Shown piece by piece: positions 35,904 through 42,344 of a stretch of 64,000 bases of DNA. Both the position numbers and the translations under genes were made by a program. Positions within the stretch are counted from its first letter, which is position 1. Each line of letters opens with the position of its first letter. Source of the stretch: JBMONI01 sp049324575 (lineage in GTDB: Bacteria > Omnitrophota > Omnitrophia > Omnitrophales > Aquincolibacteriaceae); contig JBMONI010000012.1 in assembly GCA_049324575.1 (NCBI GenBank), positions 57,553-121,552 of the forward strand, written 5' to 3'. The notes below the pieces were generated by a model. The model did not search any database. It had not been told where the DNA came from and was given only the letters and a program-made list of their open reading frames with translations.

Positions 35904-36468
35904 TTCCCGCCAGGTAAAGTTTTTTGGCTTTCATTAAATAGTCCATAAAATGATTCCGGGCCTTGATCTTCTTCCGGAATTCTTCCGGCCTCATCACGAC
36001 CGGATTGATCTCGCGGCGCAACCCGCGCGCCGCCGGGCTGAGCGCCTCCGCGATCTCCCTGGATCCCGCTTCGCCAAGGATAAAAATATCGAGATCGCTC
36101 GAGGTTTTTTCTTTTCCGTCCGCGAACGATCCGTACACAAAAGCGAGCTCGATCTTTTCTTTGAACGGGTCGAGCGCATGCCTCAGGACATCCCCGAGCC
36201 CGGATGTCTTTAAAACGATCTCCCGCAGATCCTCCAGGATGGGGCAAGCCGGGTCCGCCTGATAGTACTTTTGCCGTCCTTCCGCGTGAACGGTAAGGAT
36301 GCCAAGCGCTGCCAGCCGGGCCAGCTCTACGCTGATATTTTTGGGATCTTCCTGGAGAAGACCCGCCAGGCGGCGGGCATAGCTGCGGACGTCCCGGTGA
36401 AGCATCATCCATCCGAGGACCTTCGCCCGGAGCCTGGAACGGAGAAGTTTTTCGAGAAGGGATCTCAT
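35872..36468 (-). CDS. MNT nucleotidyltransferase with winged-HTH domain, putative antitoxin
   Basis: 198 residues. N-terminal winged helix (about 15-72, with KNISVELARLAALGILTVHA) is fused to a minimal nucleotidyltransferase domain with VYGSFADGK (Gly113-Ser114) and SDLDIFIL (Asp125, Asp127). In known pairs the MNT partner adds AMP to the HEPN toxin and silences it. The fused HTH suggests it also binds the operator at 36469-36504 and represses its own promoter. Upstream of the toxin gene, with overlap. Confidence 0.85.
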   Translation of the reverse strand: MRSLLEKLLRSRLRAKVLGWMMLHRDVRSYARRLAGLLQEDPKNISVELARLAALGILTVHAEGRQKYYQADPACPILEDLREIVLKTSGLGDVLRHALDPFKEKIELAFVYGSFADGKEKTSSDLDIFILGEAGSREIAEALSPAARGLRREINPVVMRPEEFRKKIKARNHFMDYLMKAKKLYLAGNEHDLKELAG

Positions 36469-36524
36469 GGGGTAATATTTACCTTATATGGGGTATATTA
36501 TACCTTATTAGGCCCAGGGTTCAA
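36469..36524 (-). promoter_or_regulatory. HEPN/MNT promoter with tandem palindromic operator
   Basis: The minus strand shows TTGAAC (36519-36524), a 16-nt spacer and TATAAT (36497-36502). Two 15-bp sites GGGGTAATATTTACC (36469-36483) and GGGGTATATTATACC (36490-36504), 21 bp apart and each palindromic, cover the -10 region and the start codon side. This layout fits autorepression by the winged-HTH MNT protein. Confidence 0.65.
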
Positions 36525-36972
36525 TGCCCGTGATCGTTCCTTTGGACGTGGAAGGGTTTCGAACATGTCTTAACCTCGCCGGGGTAAGCTGTAAGGGATA
36601 AGTAAATTCAATGTGTCAAATCTCATGGCTGAAAGTAGTAAAAAGAAAACAGTATGGAGTATGCGGTATGCGACATGGGACATAGGGAGAGATGGAACTA
36701 GTTAAGAATTCAGAATTAAGAATTAAAAATGAAATGCAGAAAAATTCTCTCATCAGGCTCTCCATCTTCTCTTTTGAGATGACACAATATTACTATCTTT
36801 AAAGCCTATCGTCAATCATTATTTTAATCCGAATAGCAGATAATAACTAATTATAGCTCTTTTATATAACTAATTGGAAATTCCGCTTTACATATCGACG
36901 TTAGGAAGACCCGGCTGAAGGACGAGAAAAAGATGGTGTCGGGTTCCGAAGTACGCGTTCGAAGGACCCTTT
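36525..36972. other. Intergenic repeat region
   Basis: From 36568 to 36680 it carries a second copy of the block at 35227-35355: AACCTCGC, GGTAAG and TAAGTAAATTCAA, CTCAT, then ATGGAGTATGCGGTATG. The rest is AT-rich without a clear gene. The 67-codon frame near 36851-37054 overlaps the ATPase gene and is not convincing. Confidence 0.6.
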
Positions 36973-38154
36973 TTACCCAATAAGGTCCACTACATGGCGC
37001 CAGGGGAGAGCATAGATCCGCTCGCCGAGTTTTATTTTTCTCGGCGCGCGGCAAATCACATAAGCTTCCCGGCTTTCCGGATACTCGCGCAGAAAGACTT
37101 GAAGATGCCGGATGTCGCCGGGCTGGGGGGTCTCAGTCCATTTGACCTCAATGGGGATTAAACAATCCGGATTTTCGATGACCCAATCCACTTCAGGCCC
37201 GTCTGGATCCCGCCAGAATTTGAGCCGGGAAGGCTGGGAAGGTAGGGCACGAATACACCGGATGAGCTCGAGGCCGATGAATTGCTCAAAAAAGGATCCC
37301 CACTGTTCACGAGGCGGGCGGATCCCCTCTCTTGCCGCGATCCGGCGCACCCCTAGATCAAAGAAGATGTATTTACAGGACTTCGTTAATTTTTTCCTGG
37401 TTTTGCTTTTCGTCAAAGGCTCCACTCTCTCAACGATCAGACAGTCTTCGAGTATCTGATAATAGGATGCGATCGTCGTATGGGCGACGCCGATCTCTTG
37501 CGATAATTTCCGGTGATTGACGATCTGGCCCGACTCCGCCGCGGCAAGCTCCAGGAACCTGGCAAAATCGCCCAGCTGACGCACCGCAGCCTCCGCTCGC
37601 ACCTCCTCCTCAAGATAAGTTGTCACGTAGGACTCGAGATCCCTTTCTCGGTCTTTGAGGTCGGGCACCGCCAAAATTCCCGGCAGACTTCCATAGATCA
37701 GACGATCCTCCAGCTTCCCGGCGGCCAGCTCTTGCAGCGTAAAGGGATCGCTATGGACTGTAACGATCCTCCCGGGAAGAAGGTTGATCTTTGCTCCCCG
37801 GCGTAATTTCCGCACGCTTGAGCCGGTCAATATGAAATCAGCGATCCCCCGGTCGATCAAATCCTGGACCGAATCCATAATGCCAGGTACTTTTTGGACT
37901 TCATCCATGATCACAAGCGGACGTTCCCGCCCCCCTCTGCGAGGAAGCGCCTCGACCTCTCCGATGAGGACATGAGGGGCCTTCTCATAACGTTGTCTTA
38001 TATCGGGAACGATGAAAGAGATGTACAGATCCGGATTCATTCGTTTGATGAGCGTGGTTTTACCGGTCTGACGGGGGCCAAGCAGAAGCAGGCTTTTCCC
38101 GCGCGAGATCGTTCTTTGGATCATCGTTTCGATGGATCTTGGGATGTATTTCAT
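36973..38154 (-). CDS. ATPase with DUF4143 domain
   Basis: 393 residues. Walker A LLLGPRQTGKTTLI (near residue 24) and Walker B VIMDEVQKV lie in an N-terminal AAA-type domain. A helical middle (winged-helix-like KLSQEIGVAHTTIASYYQIL) precedes the C-terminal DUF4143 region with GPEVDWVIENPDCLIPIEVK, a PD-(D/E)xK-like core. Such ATPases are common in accessory DNA and are listed as anti-phage or toxin-like in some surveys, but their function is not settled. Single gene in the TA-rich zone. Confidence 0.88.
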   Translation of the reverse strand: MKYIPRSIETMIQRTISRGKSLLLLGPRQTGKTTLIKRMNPDLYISFIVPDIRQRYEKAPHVLIGEVEALPRRGGRERPLVIMDEVQKVPGIMDSVQDLIDRGIADFILTGSSVRKLRRGAKINLLPGRIVTVHSDPFTLQELAAGKLEDRLIYGSLPGILAVPDLKDRERDLESYVTTYLEEEVRAEAAVRQLGDFARFLELAAAESGQIVNHRKLSQEIGVAHTTIASYYQILEDCLIVERVEPLTKSKTRKKLTKSCKYIFFDLGVRRIAAREGIRPPREQWGSFFEQFIGLELIRCIRALPSQPSRLKFWRDPDGPEVDWVIENPDCLIPIEVKWTETPQPGDIRHLQVFLREYPESREAYVICRAPRKIKLGERIYALPWRHVVDLIG

Positions 38155-38462
38155 GGGCTAAATATTCGCCGAAATTTGAGTGTGTGTCAACAATATTCTT
38201 CCCGGCGCCCTCGTGAGAATCGCAGCCATCGCTTTAGATTGCTCAATAGTACGCTTTTTTGTCGGTCTTACCCCTTACAAGATAGCTATTAGGCGTTAGA
38301 TCTTTAGGCCATTAAAAATGGGCTATCGATTTCCCTAAATGCCAATCGCCTAATGGCTTGCAAACAGGTATTAGGTCGTTAGGTTTTTAGGCAGCTAGAC
38401 TTTGCTTCTCCCTAACAGCTAATTGCCTAACCGCTAAAAGTTGCGTTGTTCCCCTTGCCCGT
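38155..38462. other. Intergenic heptamer-repeat region
   Basis: Contains degenerate TTAGGC/GCCTAAT units (38287-38440) and the second copy (38360-38416) of the repeat at 20167-20222. No gene recognised. Confidence 0.6.
38360..38416. repeat. Dispersed AT-heptamer repeat, copy 2
   Basis: Aligns with 20167-20222 over CAAACAGG, ATTAGG, TTAGGTTTT-AGGC, CTAG-CTT and CTTCTCCCTAAC. Confidence 0.65.
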
Positions 38463-38723
38463 TTATCGATAGACGTCTTTACGGTCATCGATCGAGACGA
38501 CATAGACCAGGAGCTCCCGTTCCCGCACCTCGTAGAGGATCCGAAATGAAAAAGTTCTCGCCGATCTCAAATGGGCGAGAGGGCCGGACAGTTTTTTATA
38601 TTGTCCGGGGTCTTTTTTGATATCGTCCAGGATCCGGTTGATCCCGCGCAGGAGTTTGATATTGCGGATACTTGCGTACTCTTTTGCGGCCGATCTCGAA
38701 AGGGTGATCTTATATTCGGACAT
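38463..38723 (-). CDS. RelE/ParE-family toxin
   Basis: 86 residues with the RelE/ParE fold pattern: KITLSRSAAKEYASIRN, GPLAHLRSARTFSFRILYEV, then LLVYVVSIDDRKDVYR. The C-terminal YR is usual in mRNA interferases of this family. It lies 26 nt downstream of the Phd-type antitoxin gene, same strand. The catalytic positions cannot be confirmed here. Confidence 0.88.
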   Translation of the reverse strand: MSEYKITLSRSAAKEYASIRNIKLLRGINRILDDIKKDPGQYKKLSGPLAHLRSARTFSFRILYEVRERELLVYVVSIDDRKDVYR

Positions 38724-38749
38724 AGAAGATCTAAAGCGGTGTGTTGGCC

Positions 38750-39010
38750 TTAAACATCGCGCCGGATATCCTCAAAGGGAACCGTATCCCCGCGCTTGAT
38801 CTCGTCCAGGGCTTTGGCGATCCGGCTCGTCAGTTTATGGTTCTTCAATATTTCGATCGTCTCGATCAGGCTCTCATATTCCTCGGTAGACATCAGGATG
38901 GCCTGAGGTTGGCCGTTGACGGAAATGGCGACCTTCGACAACGTCAAAGCCGTCCTTTTGACAAGATGGCTGAGCTTGTTCTTGGCTTCGGATAAAGCGA
39001 TCGTCGTCAT
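38750..39010 (-). CDS. Phd/YefM-type antitoxin
   Basis: 86 residues. The N-terminal TTIALSEAKNKLSHLV region is the DNA-binding dimer part and AILMSTEEYESLIETIEIL is the usual Phd/YefM motif; the C-terminal helix would bind the downstream RelE toxin. Type II pair. The operator is likely just upstream of 39010, but no clear palindrome is visible. Confidence 0.88.
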   Translation of the reverse strand: MTTIALSEAKNKLSHLVKRTALTLSKVAISVNGQPQAILMSTEEYESLIETIEILKNHKLTSRIAKALDEIKRGDTVPFEDIRRDV

Positions 39011-39288
39011 GAGCGCGACTCCTCGATTAGATTAAATTCAGTCTATTATTAGCCTTAATTATGGCCAACTGAAGTATACCGGGTTTTCGCCGGAATTTCA
39101 ATCCCTGCCCGAAAAGCCCATTTTTAGTTCTATTTCACGCTGGAGGAGTCCAATATTCAAGCTGAGCATAGGCAACTGTATGGAGTATGGAGCACTGCGG
39201 AAACCTGCTCTGTACCGCGCATACTGCATACTCTCTTTTCTCTTCCCTCTTGCCCCTTACGATTTACCCCTTATCCCTTATCTCTTTC

Positions 39289-40716
39289 CTACCGCGCTCC
39301 CTTCGCGAACAGGACGGCGGGAACGGTCTTGAGGATGAGCTTGAGGTCGAGGCCGAGGCTCCAGTTGTCGATGTACTGAAGGTCCATTTTGGCCCAGTCA
39401 GCAAAATCCGCGATATCGCTTCGTCCGGAAGCTTGCCAAATGCAGGTAAGTCCGGGCTTCATACTAAGCCGTCGTCTTTGCCAACCTCTGATATTTTTTG
39501 TTTCAGGAAGAATAAGCGGCCGAGGCCCCACGATGCTCATATCTCCGATAAGAACATTCCAAAGCTGTGGGAGTTCATCAATGCTGTATTTGCGGATGAA
39601 TTTTCCGACCTTGGTCACACGCGGATCGACAGTCAACTTGAAAACGGGTCCTTTATGTTCATTCCTTTTGCGCAGTGCCGCTTTGTATTCGTCCGCATTG
39701 GTGATCATGCTGCGAAATTTGTAAAACAGGAATTTCCTCCCGTTGATGCCCGCCCGGTACTGGACGATGAAAACAGGTCCGGGCGTTTCGAGCTTAATAA
39801 TGATCGCCGTCACTAGCATGATCGGCAAAGAAAGAACAAGGAACACAAACGCCATCACCCGGTCCAGGACCCCCTTCACAAAAAGCGCGCCGGCGTCCTG
39901 GGGGCCGGAATGGAGATTGATGAAAGGCAGGCCCTGCAGGCTTTCGATACTTGCGCGCGAAAATTTCCGCTCGAGGATGTCGAGCCTGAGCCATATCTCG
40001 ATCCCCCGGCGCTCGCATTCGCCCACCGCGTCGCGGACGATCTCGGGATGCTTTTCGTGCGCGAGGAAGATCACCACATCGACGACCCGCCGTTCGAGAA
40101 GTTTGGCGAGGTCCGCCGCCGAGCCGATCACGGATAGTCCGGCGATCTTTTCCTGGCTTCCCTTCTGAAAAGTGACCACGCCCGTGATCTCGATGCCGAG
40201 AAGATCGTTTTCCGCGATCTTCGCCTTCGCGCTTTCCACCTCATGGGCGTCTTCGCTCACGAGCACGGCATGGCGCAGGTTATAGCCGTGGCTGCGCAAA
40301 TGCGTAAGGACTTTTCGGATCCAGAGCTCCTTGAGGAGAAGCAGGCCGTAGGCGAACACCGTCGAGCCGAAAAGAAGCATGCGGCTTGCTTTCATGGCCT
40401 GGAAGAAATAGGCGAGAAGGATCAGCGCCACGAACGCGAGGCCCACGCTTCGCGCGTACATCGCCGCCTGGGTCCAGAACGAGCGCAGGCGCGAGGTCGG
40501 GTACACCGCGTGGAACGAGAGGGAAAGCGCGTTCACCCCGTAGAAGAAAAGATAAAGGATGAGGAAGTCCTCGAGGTCAAGGCGCCTCAGGATGGGCCCG
40601 CCGAAATACTCGATCTGCCAACGCAGAGCAAGGCCCCCCGCGAAAGCCGCAAGGAAGACGAAAAAATCGCAGAAAAGGTTCGTGATCTTGAATTTTGAGA
40701 CCTGGGTCCATGCCAT
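39289..40716 (-). CDS. Polyprenyl glycosylphosphotransferase (initiating sugar transferase)
   Basis: 475 residues. Four or five N-terminal membrane helices, a Rossmann-like CoA-binding-type domain (about 140-260, VLVSEDAHEVESA), then the bacterial sugar transferase core (about 280-475): VFIVQYRAGINGRKFLFYKF, YSIDELPQLWNVLIGDMSIV, GPRPL, and the KPGLTCIWQASGRSD block. It transfers the first sugar-phosphate to undecaprenyl phosphate and so starts the polysaccharide made by the island at 25-35 kb. GC-rich, unlike that island, and separated from it by toxin-antitoxin genes. Confidence 0.93.
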   Translation of the reverse strand: MAWTQVSKFKITNLFCDFFVFLAAFAGGLALRWQIEYFGGPILRRLDLEDFLILYLFFYGVNALSLSFHAVYPTSRLRSFWTQAAMYARSVGLAFVALILLAYFFQAMKASRMLLFGSTVFAYGLLLLKELWIRKVLTHLRSHGYNLRHAVLVSEDAHEVESAKAKIAENDLLGIEITGVVTFQKGSQEKIAGLSVIGSAADLAKLLERRVVDVVIFLAHEKHPEIVRDAVGECERRGIEIWLRLDILERKFSRASIESLQGLPFINLHSGPQDAGALFVKGVLDRVMAFVFLVLSLPIMLVTAIIIKLETPGPVFIVQYRAGINGRKFLFYKFRSMITNADEYKAALRKRNEHKGPVFKLTVDPRVTKVGKFIRKYSIDELPQLWNVLIGDMSIVGPRPLILPETKNIRGWQRRRLSMKPGLTCIWQASGRSDIADFADWAKMDLQYIDNWSLGLDLKLILKTVPAVLFAKGAR

Positions 40717-40766
40717 AGCGTCTTTCTATTATCGGCCTGCCCGCCCTAAAAGCCAAGCCCCGAAAA

Positions 40767-40864
40767 CCCACCCAACATCACCCCGGAGGTGATAGGAGGT
40801 TCCCCAAAATGGGCCAAAACGGCACAAAACCACCTTTTATTAAACTCCGTGGGTTGGATAAGGT
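40767..40864 (-). terminator. Two-palindrome 3' element, copy 1
   Basis: Starts 6 nt after the stop of the PIN-toxin gene (40871). Read on the minus strand it has a first imperfect palindrome (near ACCTTATCC ... TTAATAAAAGGT) followed by TTTTG, then a conserved TTTTGGCCCATTTTGGGGAAC, then CACCTCCGGGGTG. The same order occurs at 42017-42112 and 51200-51298. The first hairpin plus T-run fits an intrinsic terminator. Confidence 0.7.
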
Positions 40865-40870
40865 ATGAAC

Positions 40871-41320
40871 TTATACGTCCTTTTCGTCCCCTTGAAGATA
40901 GACCGTCGCTATAAATTCTCCGGGCGTCAGAATGCGGGGCCGGGCGATCGCATCGCGGACCTTTGGTTTTAGAAAGTGTTTCCGGTCAAGCGTTAAAAAG
41001 TAATCGCACTGCGCGGCAAAAGCCGCGGCAATGACCGGAGCGTCTTTCACATGAATGATCTTTTGGAACGCTTCGACGTCCTGAGAGCAGGCATCAGAAG
41101 CCATATCGATCGCGGATTTTTTAAGCAGAAAATAGAAAACCCTTAACGCCCTTGCGCCTGCCTTCTCACGCAAATTCCTTTCCGCCTCCCAAAAGGCCAG
41201 CCGGCTTGTCAGGAATCGGTAAATGCGCTCCCGGGCCAAAAGAAGAACGAGTCGGGATGCCCCAACGGCAGAAAGCGTCCCGGCAAACAGGACATTTGCA
41301 TCGAGGAAAACCCTCCTCAT
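40871..41320 (-). CDS. PIN-domain toxin
   Basis: 149 residues, PIN RNase fold. Acidic residues: Asp7 in RRVFLDANVLF, a glutamate in FWEAERNL, and the C-terminal DYFLTLDRKHFL. VapC-like size and layout. The 4-nt overlap with the Phd-type gene upstream (41317-41583) indicates a coupled type II toxin-antitoxin pair. Confidence 0.88.
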   Translation of the reverse strand: MRRVFLDANVLFAGTLSAVGASRLVLLLARERIYRFLTSRLAFWEAERNLREKAGARALRVFYFLLKKSAIDMASDACSQDVEAFQKIIHVKDAPVIAAAFAAQCDYFLTLDRKHFLKPKVRDAIARPRILTPGEFIATVYLQGDEKDV

Positions 41321-41583
41321 GCTCGCAGACGTTTTTTTGCCTTTACGCGGACGTTCTTATCGAGAACATCGGCGGTCATGAACTCCCGGATCCTTTCCGG
41401 ACCGTACTCTTCAACCATCGATTCCGCGACTTTAGAACCTGAGTTCTTGAAAAGGTCGAAATCAACAAGTACGGCCACGCGGCGACCGTTCTTAGTGATT
41501 ACATAGGGTTTTTTCCCATAGCGGACCTCATCCAAAATCTGTCCGAATCGTTTCCGTAGTTCAAGCGCATTGATCTCGTTCAT
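41317..41583 (-). CDS. Phd/YefM-family antitoxin of the PIN pair
   Basis: 88 residues. INALELRKRFGQILDEVRYG and KPYVITKNGRRVAVLVDFD are the Phd/YefM signature; a basic tail (RVKAKKRLRA) ends it. It overlaps the toxin start by 4 nt. Pairing of a Phd-type antitoxin with a PIN toxin is known (VapB families are mixed). Confidence 0.88.
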   Translation of the reverse strand: MNEINALELRKRFGQILDEVRYGKKPYVITKNGRRVAVLVDFDLFKNSGSKVAESMVEEYGPERIREFMTADVLDKNVRVKAKKRLRA

Positions 41584-41666
41584 CGATCCCTCCCTGGATA
41601 AGCTTAAAAATGTCTATTATGAGTATAATCTATAGAATCGGCAGAATCAATACTTTGCATCAGATC

Positions 41667-41930
41667 TCACAAGTCTTTCAAATGCGCTTTAGCCTCACCG
41701 CCATTCGACAGCGATTTCCCCTTCTCGGTCGCCAATTTTTCGATCTTCTGCCATTCTTTTTCGGAATAAGGCGAGCGCATTTGCATTTCACAAGGGATCA
41801 GGAAAACCCCTGCTTTTGAAATGCCAAATGCGACCGAGGCCCCCTCTTGAAGCTTCAAAAGCTTGCGGACCCGCTGGGGGATCGTCACCTGTCCTTTGGA
41901 TGTGATCGTGGCCATATCGATGATCGTCAT
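41667..41930 (-). CDS. AbrB/MazE-type DNA-binding protein
   Basis: 87 residues. MATITSKGQVTIPQRVRKLL is the SpoVT/AbrB swapped-hairpin signature; a start at Met6 (41915) is also likely. No toxin gene is adjacent on the same strand, so it is an orphan antitoxin or an AbrB-type regulator. Confidence 0.85.
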   Translation of the reverse strand: MTIIDMATITSKGQVTIPQRVRKLLKLQEGASVAFGISKAGVFLIPCEMQMRSPYSEKEWQKIEKLATEKGKSLSNGGEAKAHLKDL

Positions 41931-42016
41931 GGATCTTTCCTCCCTGAGAAAGCCGTTGGCAATATATTCCTTACTTCCTTACTGTAAGAATATCATGCCT
42001 CCGCCCTTCTTGCAAC

Positions 42017-42112
42017 CTGCTCACACCCCGGGGGTGATAGGAGGTTCCCCAAAATGGGCCAAAACGGTACAGAAATGCCCCTTTTATCAAATCCCGGGGG
42101 TTTGATAAGGTT
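42017..42112 (-). terminator. Two-palindrome 3' element, copy 2
   Basis: Begins 5 nt after the stop of the small membrane-protein gene (42117). Palindromes TTATCAAACCCCC/GGGGTTTGATAA-like and CACCCCCGGGGTG, separated by TTTTGGCCCATTTTGGGGAAC. Closest copy to a clean consensus. It lies between that gene and the AbrB gene (41930). Confidence 0.7.
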
Positions 42113-42116
42113 AAGG

Positions 42117-42344
42117 TTAGGGGATCCAGTGGAGCTTGTTGACGAGAAACCAAACGATCATGGCGATATCGTTGGGGATGACAAAAAAGAGAACCACAAA
42201 GATCACATAGCCCCACAGAAACCACACCATTTTCTTTTTGTGCTTATACAGGGGAAATGTGAAGAGAAAAACTCCCAAAATCAAAAAAACAACGGCATAG
42301 GTCCATACGATGACAATCGGTTGAATATCCATCTTAAGATTCAT
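42117..42344 (-). CDS. Small two- to three-helix membrane protein, candidate immunity protein
   Basis: 75 residues from ATG 42344; a second ATG at 42332 is preceded by AAGGATG and may be the true start. Hydrophobic stretches VIVWTYAVVFLILGVFLFTF, WFLWGYVIFVVLFFVI and IAMIVWFLV. It overlaps the 3' end of the giant gene (42334), so it is translated with it. I suggest it may be immunity or an accessory to that protein's C-terminal hydrolase-like domain; this is inference from position and size only. Confidence 0.6.
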   Translation of the reverse strand: MNLKMDIQPIVIVWTYAVVFLILGVFLFTFPLYKHKKKMVWFLWGYVIFVVLFFVIPNDIAMIVWFLVNKLHWIP

